From NCBI RefSeq assembly GCF_003751845.1, contig NZ_RJKQ01000001.1, positions 62,001 to 126,000 on the forward strand: a DNA stretch of 64,000 bases. Direction: 5' to 3'. Below the pieces are notes generated by a model. It had not been told where the DNA came from. It worked only from the letters and a program-made list of their open reading frames with translations, and searched no databases. This DNA comes from Enterobacter sp. BIGb0383 (GTDB taxonomy: Bacteria > Pseudomonadota > Gammaproteobacteria > Enterobacterales > Enterobacteriaceae). The translations under genes and the position numbers were made by a program. Shown here in pieces: positions 1 through 14,176 of the stretch (position 1 is the first letter of the stretch; each line of letters begins with the position of its first letter).

Positions 1-2
1 TG

Positions 3-428
3 GGGGGGCGTACTGAACTACAGAGTCATGAATCGCAACACATCGCAGATGGAATCATTCAGAAGGTACTGGATGAGTACTTCAACAGTGACGCCCAACG
101 GATGCTTTCAAGTCGTTCATGGGGTTCATTAATAGTCAAGTCGCACACTTACAGTACTAATGATCTTAATAAAAGAGATCCTCATGTGTGCGAGTTACAG
201 GCCAAATCCAGTAAAGCCGTGAAGGAAATTCTAAGCAAGTACATCCTCCTGGCAAAGAGCAAGACGCGAAGCATTCAGGGTAAGAATGTAAGAGTACTAC
301 CAATCAAAGCCCTTAGTCGCACTGGCTTGCGTTTCCGTAAACTGGACTTCTCAAACTTCATCCATCCACAGATCGAGAAGTTGAAAGAACAGCTATCAGC
401 TAAGACTGAGCAAAAAACAGCCGCCTAA
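3..428 (+). CDS. Unknown phage protein, cut by the window's left edge
   Basis: The frame is open from the first bases of the window, so the gene starts outside it. An internal ATG at 102 exists, but coding-like sequence continues upstream of it (…IIQKVLDEYFNSDAQ…). About 141 residues are visible: basic, rich in Lys, Arg and Ser, with no membrane segment, and ending in a charged helix-like tail (EKLKEQLSAKTEQKTAA). I do not recognise the family. It lies at the end of a plus-strand unit and is followed by a strong stem-loop. Three AGTACT hexamers fall within it. A DNA-associated role is possible from the charge but is only a guess. Confidence 0.55.
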   Translation, partial: GGRTELQSHESQHIADGIIQKVLDEYFNSDAQRMLSSRSWGSLIVKSHTYSTNDLNKRDPHVCELQAKSSKAVKEILSKYILLAKSKTRSIQGKNVRVLPIKALSRTGLRFRKLDFSNFIHPQIEKLKEQLSAKTEQKTAA

Positions 429-448
429 CTACGTGAGAGCTTGAGGGC

Positions 449-486
449 ATAACAACCTGTTTCCAGCGAAGGAGACAGGCAGTTAT
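449..486 (+). terminator. Long stem-loop between convergent genes
   Basis: CCTGTTTCC (456-464) pairs with GGAGACAGG (471-479) around a 6-nt loop, with one G-U pair. After a 2-nt internal loop the stem extends with ATAAC/GTTAT. No clear U-run follows on the plus strand, so it is either a weak terminator or a processing/stability hairpin. It lies between the plus-strand gene ending at 428 and the minus-strand gene ending at 499. Confidence 0.5.
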
Positions 487-498
487 GGTCTAAATTAA

Positions 499-1119
499 TT
501 ATTTTGGAAAACTGAATAGCTCTTGTATATCTTTTTGAAAAAATTCTTTGTTCTTATTAATCTTATCAATTGCTAATTTCAATTTTGCTTGGCCATCAGC
601 TATCAAATCGTAATCCTTCGTTATTACGGCAGCAAATAGATAGTAGGAAGTGTTACAGAATTCTAGCAGTTCTTCGAACTTATCATGTACTTCAGGAGCG
701 TAGTTTACACGCCATCTGTTGAGAGATTCGAGCCGTGAAATTACATCGATACACATATACGCATTAATTTCGTTAGCCATTCGCAGTTCAGTGAACCCTG
801 AATCATTTGGAAGGGTTGTTGTTGCCTTTGGAAACATTTTAATTAATATATGAGTGATTTTATCATACTCGCTCATTATTTCATTTACTTTCGTATATGC
901 AGTAGCATTATGCTGTCCTCTAATCCAGTTTTTAGCACTGTATGCGGCATATAATGCCGTGCCTGCAATAACTAAATTACATGCCGCACTAACCCAATCA
1001 CTCCATGCTCCTATTTCCATATTGGAACCCTTCAATTGAAAATGAATGATGTTGGTAAATGTGATAATGACGAGTACAATCATCAACACAACTAATGCTT
1101 TTACTATTTTGTTGTACAT
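499..1119 (-). CDS. Small membrane-anchored protein, paralogue A of the RipA-like operon
   Basis: 206 residues when started at the ATG at 1119, whose A is shared with the TAA stop of the upstream gene (TAATG coupling). The upstream Met at 1143 is less likely. It has a hydrophobic segment at about residues 7-28, a second at about 40-60 containing the motif WSDWVSAACNL, then a long soluble helical tail. Layout and motif resemble the protein at 1932-2645 (SSWVSACGTL … AY.A..WI), so the two are paralogues on either side of the RipA-like gene. The family name is not known to me. Opposite orientation to the late genes and lack of AGTACT suggest cargo expressed in the lysogen. A membrane-linked exclusion or sensing role is inference. 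Confidence 0.6.
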   Translation of the reverse strand: MYNKIVKALVVLMIVLVIITFTNIIHFQLKGSNMEIGAWSDWVSAACNLVIAGTALYAAYSAKNWIRGQHNATAYTKVNEIMSEYDKITHILIKMFPKATTTLPNDSGFTELRMANEINAYMCIDVISRLESLNRWRVNYAPEVHDKFEELLEFCNTSYYLFAAVITKDYDLIADGQAKLKLAIDKINKNKEFFQKDIQELFSFPK

Positions 1120-1895
1120 TATTGCTCCATGTCCTTCGTGCAAGTAAAATCGTCACATGTGAAAGTGAGGGAGCTGTCATCAACTATTTCCTTTTTATCT
1201 TTAATCTTCAATTGCTTTTCTTTAGACATATAAAATAGTGCTAGTGCGACAAATATTGCCGCCAACAATAAAATGTATGCAGCAAGAAAAAGCTCTTGGG
1301 ACATTTCTGTGGTTTTGATTATACGTTCTGTTATTTTTCCCTGAGCTATGGAATTTATAAATGTAAAGAATGAAATAATTGAAGTGAACCACCAGATAAC
1401 ACTTACCCTACGAATTATTGTATTGAAAATATCATGTATTGAATATCGTTTATATGGTTTTGAATTATTGTGAAAATGTATCTTGTGTAGGTTTCCAGAT
1501 ATGTAATCCTCCAATATGTTTATATGGTACTCCCAATTCTCCTGCCAGTACTTAGATGATGAAGAAAGCTTTACCCACATGTCGGAAAATACTACCCCAA
1601 CAAGCGATGTAACAAGTGAAATAAAAGCAATGATTGCCTTTTGGTTATATGAAATCGGGTCTAAAAGTTTAGTGAAACAATAGGCACATACTGCTGTCAG
1701 TACAGAAATAAAACCCCACAGGTAAGCTGAACGCTGCCAGTACAAACCAATTTCAAACTTGCGAATATCATGGGCTTTTTCAAATGCACTATGAATCTTA
1801 TTAACTTCCGAGGGACTTGCATCTATATAACCATGTTGATTGCGTACTCTTCCTAATAGAGTCTCAAAGTATTCAATGTTCATTGTTATTAACAT
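1119..1895 (-). CDS. RipA-like octameric membrane protein family member (probable)
   Basis: 258 residues. An N-terminal soluble part (…FEKAHDIRKFEIGLYWQR) leads into two membrane segments at about residues 52-95. The motif KYWQENWEYHINILED follows at about 120-135, then two more hydrophobic segments at about 163-185 and 200-222 and a lysine-rich tail. The pattern FEI.LYW.R…W…KYWQENWE.H…LE is what I recall of proteins annotated as RipA family octameric membrane protein. This is a recollection, not a search. The biochemical role of these phage and bacterial versions is poorly defined. It is the middle gene of a minus-strand operon, coupled to paralogue A by TAATG and 36 nt after paralogue B. 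An alternative start is the ATG at 1883. Confidence 0.55.
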   Translation of the reverse strand: MLITMNIEYFETLLGRVRNQHGYIDASPSEVNKIHSAFEKAHDIRKFEIGLYWQRSAYLWGFISVLTAVCAYCFTKLLDPISYNQKAIIAFISLVTSLVGVVFSDMWVKLSSSSKYWQENWEYHINILEDYISGNLHKIHFHNNSKPYKRYSIHDIFNTIIRRVSVIWWFTSIISFFTFINSIAQGKITERIIKTTEMSQELFLAAYILLLAAIFVALALFYMSKEKQLKIKDKKEIVDDSSLTFTCDDFTCTKDMEQ

Positions 1896-1931
1896 ATTAA
1901 AACCTATAAATTGAAGTTGATGGTAAATTAG

Positions 1932-2645
1932 TCATTTAGCGAAGTATTGATCGAAACTTGAGTGTAATCTATCAAATTCTTCGTATGCTTGTTCGAAATC
2001 GTCCTCATGTTTTGTGACCCTACTTATTAGATCTAAGGTACGTTCTTTTATAGACTTAGTTGAATGACTTTCATTAGTGACATGATTCTTCAATATATTC
2101 CAAAGCATTGCATTTGCTCTATGTATTTTTATATATGATTGTTTCATTTTTTCTAATTCTTGATGAGCATCCTGATTCATACGCCATCCCAGTTTTCTAA
2201 GTTTTTTTAGATCCTTTCGGAAAGTACGTGGTGATATTTGAGGGGGATGAAAAATTGCTAAAGCCTGAGTGCAATTATTGAGAGTTATAAAATCTTTAGG
2301 ATCATTACTTATTAGGTCAAACTGCCATATTAGGTTGTTTGCCTGGGAAGATACAGTACTAATCAATTCCTGTAACTCAGGAAGATCTTCAATTATTATT
2401 TTCTTTGCTATATCAAAGGCACTATCGTGTTTCTTCTGACTAATCCACTCTGGGGCTTTTCGATATGCCATCAGGGCAATCAGCAAAGTACCCAACGTAC
2501 CACATGCACTAACCCATGATGAAACGTTCCCCCATTCAAAACCCTTCATGTCAGAAAACAAAATCTTGATGAGTACCAATATGGCGGCGATCAATAGAAC
2601 GATTACCGTGATGATCAGAGCGGTATTGAGCTTCTTCATTTCCAT
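1932..2645 (-). CDS. Small membrane-anchored protein, paralogue B of the RipA-like operon
   Basis: 237 residues. A strong hydrophobic segment occupies about residues 8-30, then WGNVSSWVSACGTLGT and a second hydrophobic stretch to about residue 64. A charged helical domain follows (EWISQKKHDSAFDIAKK…) to the C-terminus. It shares its layout and the W-S-x-W-V-S-A core with the protein at 499-1119. It is the first gene of the minus-strand trio, so its promoter should lie in 2646-2797. The start is ambiguous: Met 2645 or Met 2639, neither with a clear ribosome-binding site. Function unknown; the arrangement suggests two membrane partners for the RipA-like protein. Confidence 0.58.
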   Translation of the reverse strand: MEMKKLNTALIITVIVLLIAAILVLIKILFSDMKGFEWGNVSSWVSACGTLGTLLIALMAYRKAPEWISQKKHDSAFDIAKKIIIEDLPELQELISTVSSQANNLIWQFDLISNDPKDFITLNNCTQALAIFHPPQISPRTFRKDLKKLRKLGWRMNQDAHQELEKMKQSYIKIHRANAMLWNILKNHVTNESHSTKSIKERTLDLISRVTKHEDDFEQAYEEFDRLHSSFDQYFAK

Positions 2646-2797
2646 GTGGTTTTCTACGCAAACGTGCAGTGTTAGTACTTTACCACCAAATAATGAATCA
2701 TTTACACTGCATATTCACGTCCCCCCACATTGGGTAGGTTTGTTAGTTGGGGTGGGTGGGACGTGGACCATCATATGAACTGCATAAGGTGTGAACA
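2646..2797. promoter_or_regulatory. Divergent intergenic region with G-rich stem-loop
   Basis: Separates the minus-strand membrane operon from the plus-strand gene at 2798, so it must hold promoters for both directions. It contains one AGTACT (2674-2679) and an inverted repeat: CACGTCCCCCCAC (2716-2728) facing GGTGGGTGGGACGTG (2751-2765), giving a GC-rich hairpin with one bulge in otherwise AT-rich DNA. No promoter boxes can be assigned with confidence. Confidence 0.4.
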
Positions 2798-3217
2798 ATG
2801 ATCAATAAAATAATTGCAGTGCTAACATTTATTGTTGCAAGTAATGCTTACTCGAATGAGACTGAACTGACACGTCTGAAAGCCGCCGCCAACCCTACTG
2901 AAAATGAGAGAGGGGTTAAACATTGTGATCTATCGACATACAACATCGTTGGTGGTCACGCAGTATATGAAGACACCATAGAGGATGAAGCCGTAGTAGT
3001 TGATCATGGCAACAGTTTCAGTATCAATGTCAGCATATATAACGTTGACTCTCCAGTGCTCATGTACAAGGCCGACAATGCAGAAGGTATAGTACTAGCC
3101 TCTCGAAACCAGGAACTAATTTTTGAACGTGAGAGAGTGATCAAAGATAAAACACTTGAATATCGTTTGATTAATACTCTGACGAAACGAATCTTCGTTG
3201 CATCAGATTGTGAGTGA
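2798..3217 (+). CDS. Small secreted or periplasmic protein of unknown function
   Basis: 139 residues. The N-terminus (MINKIIAVLTFIVASNAYS) is a typical Sec signal peptide with cleavage likely after Ala-Tyr-Ser near residue 19, leaving about 120 mature residues. The mature part is acidic and beta-rich in appearance and has two cysteines (about residue 43 and the penultimate residue) that could form a disulfide. I do not recognise the family. It is oriented away from the RipA-like operon and followed by a membrane protein gene. Exported prophage proteins of this size are often lysogenic-conversion factors, but nothing here shows a specific role. Confidence 0.55.
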   Translation: MINKIIAVLTFIVASNAYSNETELTRLKAAANPTENERGVKHCDLSTYNIVGGHAVYEDTIEDEAVVVDHGNSFSINVSIYNVDSPVLMYKADNAEGIVLASRNQELIFERERVIKDKTLEYRLINTLTKRIFVASDCE

Positions 3218-3280
3218 TGTGAAACTAACTGGCATATATGATAGCATCACATCCGATTTTACTTTGGGATGACTGGTGCT

Positions 3281-3721
3281 ATGAAAATTACAGTAGATTC
3301 AATCAATCAAATGTTCGAAGGTACGCGACAGTTACTATTAGGTGGGTTAATAACAGCCATAACTGGTGTGCTTATCGTATGGAATAATGAAAGTCCTCCA
3401 GTAGGTAGACTACCCATAATGTTCAGTGTTGTTGCCCTGCTTACTATTTTACCTGGATTTATAGCAATGCTGTTTTCACCAATAACACCACTTGCTGCTA
3501 AGTTATTTGATATTAAGGGTAGTATTGTTCTTTGTCGTATCTTTTCATTCATATACTTCATTTTGTATTGGTACGTAACACTACTCGTAGTTAATATTAT
3601 ATTCACAATAGCTATGGGGCTTAATGGTAATGATACAATGCTCAAAATATGTTTTATAATTGGGTGCTTCATAGTAGCTGTAGTGCAAACTCGCAGATTT
3701 TATAGATTAATAACACAATGA
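3281..3721 (+). CDS. Four-segment membrane protein of unknown function
   Basis: 146 residues from the ATG at 3281 (a second candidate ATG lies at 3269; neither has a convincing ribosome-binding site). It has four hydrophobic segments, roughly residues 17-35, 45-66, 83-110 and 120-138, with short loops and a basic C-terminus (TRRFYRLITQ). No catalytic motif is visible and the family is not recognised. It follows the secreted-protein gene by about 60 nt and precedes the stem-loop at 3725-3757. Membership in the accessory block rather than the late module is inferred from position. Confidence 0.5.
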   Translation: MKITVDSINQMFEGTRQLLLGGLITAITGVLIVWNNESPPVGRLPIMFSVVALLTILPGFIAMLFSPITPLAAKLFDIKGSIVLCRIFSFIYFILYWYVTLLVVNIIFTIAMGLNGNDTMLKICFIIGCFIVAVVQTRRFYRLITQ

Positions 3722-3724
3722 CCT

Positions 3725-3757
3725 AAATACCCCTATAGGCACTCTATGGGGGTATTT
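3725..3757 (+). promoter_or_regulatory. TAAATAC-type stem-loop covering the ribosome-binding site of the 3760 gene
   Basis: AAATACCCCTATAG (3725-3738) pairs with CTATGGGGGTATTT (3744-3757), a 14-bp stem with one wobble and a 5-nt loop. The 3' arm contains the only purine-rich ribosome-binding candidate (GGGGG, about 8 nt before the ATG at 3760). A transcript entering from upstream would hide it; one starting inside the stem would not. One of several similar elements in the prophage. Confidence 0.55.
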
Positions 3758-3759
3758 CC

Positions 3760-4128
3760 ATGAACATCTTCAAACACTACCGCAACGGCACAACTCATAT
3801 CACTAGTTCAGGCAGTACTGGTTACGAACCTGAATCCCGCAATGAAACAATTCTAGCCATCAACATACAGCACGGTGAATACCATGTTCACGTATATCCC
3901 GATGGCATAATAATTTCCTATAAATACATCAGAATAAAATACGGTCAGTACTTCAAGATCGGCAAGCACAAGTATCTCATTAGCGACTTAGAACGTTTCA
4001 CGGGTAGCGAACGCAAACACTTATTGTATCTGAACGATCTGCTTCATGAACTTCTTACAGAGCATTCAATGGGCGGTGTGGCGGTCAATGACTATCGCAC
4101 CGTGTCAGTACTAGATACTCACATATAA
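3760..4128 (+). CDS. Unknown phage protein
   Basis: 122 residues, soluble, rich in His, Tyr and Gly in its first half (HYRNGTTHITSSGSTGYEPE), with a beta-rich centre (YHVHVYPDGIIISYKYIRI) and a helical C-terminal part. No family recognised. The start codon lies 2 nt after a perfect-looking stem-loop that hides the likely ribosome-binding site, so translation is probably controlled by where transcription begins. Three AGTACT sites lie within it. It is the last gene before the packaging module. Confidence 0.5.
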   Translation: MNIFKHYRNGTTHITSSGSTGYEPESRNETILAINIQHGEYHVHVYPDGIIISYKYIRIKYGQYFKIGKHKYLISDLERFTGSERKHLLYLNDLLHELLTEHSMGGVAVNDYRTVSVLDTHI

Positions 4129-10585
<6,457 letters not shown>

Positions 10586-10595
10586 GGATAAAACC

Positions 10596-10922
10596 ATGAG
10601 GGCATTTAATGAATCACAATTAAATGTGTTTCTAAATGCCTTTGGTCAATCTATCGAAACTTCTACGGGAATTACTTTTACTGGAATTGTAGAAGTAATT
10701 CCCGTTTCCATTGATACGGGTGGTGGTGGATTCATTGAAGGTGAAGAAACATATGTAAGTGCAAAAAAAGCAGACATTGTGACTGCTGGAGTAACAATTA
10801 ATTCAGTACTGATAATTGAAGGTGAAAACTTTGTTGTCTACAACATCGTTGATGACCTATCTGGAATGGTTAACGTTTACTACCGCACTGAACAAGGACA
10901 ATCATTTGCGGAGAACTACTAA
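10596..10922 (+). CDS. Head-tail connector, lambda gpFII-like
   Basis: 108 residues, preceded by AAGGAT. The pattern matches the gpFII attachment family: an N-terminal FLNAFGQSIE (F..FG), a TGI turn (TFTGIVEVIPVS), then a beta-rich core with the G..V.I…VLIIEGENFVVYNIVDD strand arrangement. These proteins sit at the bottom of the head completion stack and provide the tail docking surface. The position right after the capsid gene and before the tail genes agrees. The next gene starts on its stop codon (TAATG). Confidence 0.68.
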   Translation: MRAFNESQLNVFLNAFGQSIETSTGITFTGIVEVIPVSIDTGGGGFIEGEETYVSAKKADIVTAGVTINSVLIIEGENFVVYNIVDDLSGMVNVYYRTEQGQSFAENY

Positions 10923-11314
10923 TGCAAATCATAACTAAAGTTAGACAAGTAATGAAAACGTTGATTAACGCCAAAAAGAATCTAACTATTTCCCGTGATG
11001 CTGATGTATTCACTGAAGTTGCATTTAATTTTGATATGCAAAGTATTACATACGGGAAACAAAGACAAGTAGCTAATTGTACAATTCAGTACTTAGTATC
11101 ACCTAATCCTGATAGTACCAATACAGCACCATCAGTAACATACGATCAGATCATCAGTGCTTTTGATTCTGCTAAAGCTCAAGCATTTAAAGATGCGGAT
11201 TTGATCATACTTGGATATTCATATGAACAATCTGATGTTGACGTTGATCCTACAACTGGCACAGTAAGTTTGTCCTTCTCTATAAATATACTAGTAACAG
11301 AAAAGACAAGATAA
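10922..11314 (+). CDS. Probable tail terminator (gpU-like) protein
   Basis: 130 residues, translationally coupled to the gpFII-like gene by TAATG. Alternating strands and a long amphipathic helix (SAFDSAKAQAFKDADLIILGY) followed by a beta-rich C-terminus (GTVSLSFSINILVTEK) fit the small tail-terminator/minor tail protein fold, but sequence identity to gpU is not obvious. In lambda order the terminator lies just before the tube gene, as here. gpZ, which would normally be next to it, is missing from this position; a gpZ-like gene is found at 24,954-25,538. Confidence 0.5.
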   Translation: MQIITKVRQVMKTLINAKKNLTISRDADVFTEVAFNFDMQSITYGKQRQVANCTIQYLVSPNPDSTNTAPSVTYDQIISAFDSAKAQAFKDADLIILGYSYEQSDVDVDPTTGTVSLSFSINILVTEKTR

Positions 11315-11324
11315 GGATAAATGT

Positions 11325-13739
11325 ATGGATATATTTTCTGGTAACGTTTTTACGTTATCCTATACTACGGACTTGGAGAATGTATTCCCTCAGTCTACAT
11401 TTAGTACAAAAATTAATGAACTTGCTGCATTACCAACTCTTGAAGTTAGTTCTAAGGTTAATGAATATGAAGTTTATAATAATGATCATTCAACTAAGCT
11501 TTTAGCTGAACAACAAATAGCACCATTGGCAATTGTAGTTAATTACATTCCAACTGACAGTACTCATCAGTTTCTTGATAGTGCGGCAGATACAGGGCAG
11601 GAATTCCAAATAGTTCTAAAGTACAGCGAAACATCTGAAGCAACTACATATGCAATAGTCAACGGACAGATCTCAGGTGCTAGTGTTAGCGGTGGTAAGG
11701 ATTCAGCAGTTCAAAAAACTTATACATTCCAAACTACTGATTTGGTAGCAAGGGCTGGGATCATCGATGCTTTAGCACCACTATATGAAGGTGACTATGG
11801 GGTTGGTTCCAATGGGCAATTTGTACCCCAATATGAACCAGATGAACCCACTGGAAACTCATTCATTAAGATCCCTGCTTCACAGCAAAGTAATCCTACT
11901 GGTACTGATATGATGGGTGTTGCCCTGGTTGATGAAGGTACATTTTCATCTATCGCACTAACGAAAAGTGGTTCATTGTCTATTTTCGCTAAGAATCAAA
12001 ACACAGCATGGACACGTATACTTACTGCAACACAAATAGCTAATCAGTATGTACCTCTAACACGAACTGTTAACGGTAAAGCTTTATCTGATAACATTAC
12101 ACTGAATAGTACTGATACAGGTTCACTAGCAATTAGTAATAATCTTTCTGATCTACCAAACAAGGCAACAGCACGTAATAATTTAGGTGTTTATTCCTCT
12201 GGAGAAGTTGACCAGCTCAATAATCAGATACAGAGTGACATTAATGATCAGAGTACTGAAATTGACTCAATAAAAACTAATCTTGATGAATTCCAAACAA
12301 GTACTAATGATTCATTATCTAATGTTAATTCAAGACTAACAACAGTAGAGTCGGACTATGTTCCTAAAACAACCACAGTAAATGGACAACCACTATCAGG
12401 TGATGTAACAATTACATTTGATGCATACACTAAAGCAGAATCTGATAGTACTTTCGTTAAACAAACAACCACAGTAAATGGACAACCATTGTCTGGTGAT
12501 GTAACTATTGATACATTAACATTGACTGGTGATGATTTAGTACTTCCTGGTGATATTACAAGCCCTGAATTCAACGGTTCACTTAAAGATTATATCGATA
12601 ACGCTACACCTTCTATTGATGCATACACTAAAGCAGAGTCTGATAATAAATTCGTTGCTCAAGTAACTACTATAAATGGTCATGCATTGTCAGATAACGT
12701 AACAGTTACTAAAGGTGATGTAGGACTTGGCAATGTAACTAATGATGCTCAGTTGAAAATAAGTAGTAATCTTGGAGATTTAGAAAGTGTAAGTACTGCT
12801 AAATCTAATTTAGGGATTGACCGTTTTACACAAAGTACGACATTCGTTCGTTTGCAAAGTACAACTAATACTAACGGTACTCAATTAGTTCTTGCAGATG
12901 GTGGAGGCTTTGCCATTCAGACAAATGCGGGGGTAACAGTACCTATTTCGATCAGTTCTGGTGGAACAGGTGCAACTACTGTCTCTAATGCGAAAGTGAA
13001 TTTGCAGGTAGATAATCTTGAGCAAACTAATGGTTACACAGTTGTCAAAGGGCCGGGAGCTAATGCAAGTCGAATTGGTTTCATAAGTGATGGACAAATC
13101 CTTTTCCAAAATTCACTTGGAAATAACATAGGTCTACCAATTACTGCTGGCGGTACTGGTGCAATGTCTGTTGCTGATGCTCGTGCTAATCTTGGTGTAA
13201 CTAGATTTAGTAGTACTGCACAAACTACTACAGTAACATCACCAGATGGTGCATCTATTCTTTTCGTGAATAATGCCGGTGATTGGGGTTGTATTGTAGC
13301 TCCAGATGGTGCAGCTAAACCTCTTCGTGTTGATCGTGGCGGTACTGGTTCTGTTACTGCGGCAGGTGCTCGTACTAATCTTTCCGTATACAGCAAAGGT
13401 GAAATTGATGCAGTAATTAACCATACAGTAATACCAGGAACAATTAGCCCAGGGCAGCGTGTAGTACTTGGTAATCCATATGGAGCGAGTGTTCCTGTTA
13501 TTGTTGAAGCAGAAGTATATGTATATGGCATGTGGTTTAAAACTGGCTGGATATACAATAGTAGTAGCAATCAGTCATTTGGTGTTATGGCAAGTTACAT
13601 TGAAGGTACTGGAATAGTAGTGCAAGCCGGAAGTTTTATCGGAACATCTTCTGGTCTAACTGGTGACGGTTCTGGACAAGCAGGGAATATTTCTGGTCTA
13701 ACACAATTTCGCATACAAATTTGGAGAGTGAAACAATAA
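11325..13739 (+). CDS. Tail-tube domain fused to a long tail fibre
   Basis: 804 residues. Residues 1-150 are a second tube protein. It begins MDIFSG, like the tube protein at 14,177, and aligns along its length (IVVNYIPTDSTHQFLDS against LTVNYLPDDEVHQELET; SGGKDSAVQKTYTF against AGDKDAVVTKAFNL). Residues about 160-680 are fibre-like: an NSFIKIPASQ entry, repeated VNGxxLSxxVT blocks, a coiled-coil near 290-330, then three GGTGAxxxxxARxNLxV repeats. The last 100 residues are a beta-rich tip (…VQAGSFIGTSSGLTGDG…). A Tfa-like chaperone gene follows at once, as for receptor-binding fibres. The fusion implies fibres anchored in the tail tube rather than the baseplate, which is inference. I know of no described example. 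Confidence 0.82.
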   Translation: MDIFSGNVFTLSYTTDLENVFPQSTFSTKINELAALPTLEVSSKVNEYEVYNNDHSTKLLAEQQIAPLAIVVNYIPTDSTHQFLDSAADTGQEFQIVLKYSETSEATTYAIVNGQISGASVSGGKDSAVQKTYTFQTTDLVARAGIIDALAPLYEGDYGVGSNGQFVPQYEPDEPTGNSFIKIPASQQSNPTGTDMMGVALVDEGTFSSIALTKSGSLSIFAKNQNTAWTRILTATQIANQYVPLTRTVNGKALSDNITLNSTDTGSLAISNNLSDLPNKATARNNLGVYSSGEVDQLNNQIQSDINDQSTEIDSIKTNLDEFQTSTNDSLSNVNSRLTTVESDYVPKTTTVNGQPLSGDVTITFDAYTKAESDSTFVKQTTTVNGQPLSGDVTIDTLTLTGDDLVLPGDITSPEFNGSLKDYIDNATPSIDAYTKAESDNKFVAQVTTINGHALSDNVTVTKGDVGLGNVTNDAQLKISSNLGDLESVSTAKSNLGIDRFTQSTTFVRLQSTTNTNGTQLVLADGGGFAIQTNAGVTVPISISSGGTGATTVSNAKVNLQVDNLEQTNGYTVVKGPGANASRIGFISDGQILFQNSLGNNIGLPITAGGTGAMSVADARANLGVTRFSSTAQTTTVTSPDGASILFVNNAGDWGCIVAPDGAAKPLRVDRGGTGSVTAAGARTNLSVYSKGEIDAVINHTVIPGTISPGQRVVLGNPYGASVPVIVEAEVYVYGMWFKTGWIYNSSSNQSFGVMASYIEGTGIVVQAGSFIGTSSGLTGDGSGQAGNISGLTQFRIQIWRVKQ

Positions 13740-13740
13740 T

Positions 13741-14118
13741 ATGAAACTAATATATGTATATACCGGTGACTATAGATCATACGGGACGAATAAAGAATTA
13801 TGGGGTGGTGAAACCATACCAGTACTGGTATCAGATGATTTCAGTGGTGGGAATGTAACATATGATCCAGATAAAGAAATCTGGATTGAAGATCCTCCTT
13901 ATATTCCAACCGAAGAAGATTTGAAACGTGACTTTGAATCAATAAAAATATTCTTGCTAGATGAAGCTGTGCGTATTACTTCGGATTTACGTGTTGAGTT
14001 ACTTCTTGATATGATTAGTGATGAAGATAAAGAACGCCTCACAATTTGGGTGGCTTATAGTAAAGCTGTAAAAGCAACTGTTTATGGTGAAGAGTGGCCT
14101 GTAAAATCGGAGGCATGA
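13741..14118 (+). CDS. Tail fibre assembly chaperone (Tfa-like)
   Basis: 125 residues. The N-terminus (MKLIYVYTGDYRSYGTNKELWGG) and the YDPDKEIWIEDPP segment are arranged like Tfa proteins, in which a short N-terminal domain precedes a charged helical C-terminus (DLRVELLLDMISDEDKERLTIWVAYSKAVKA). Tfa chaperones trimerise the fibre tip encoded just upstream, and here the gene begins 1 nt after the fibre's stop. The pairing supports reading the C-terminal part of the preceding protein as a real receptor-binding fibre. Specificity cannot be deduced. Confidence 0.75.
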   Translation: MKLIYVYTGDYRSYGTNKELWGGETIPVLVSDDFSGGNVTYDPDKEIWIEDPPYIPTEEDLKRDFESIKIFLLDEAVRITSDLRVELLLDMISDEDKERLTIWVAYSKAVKATVYGEEWPVKSEA

Positions 14119-14176
14119 TAAATAAAGTAAATAATGGGTAAAAGGAATTTACCTAATCTTATATAAGGAAATAATA

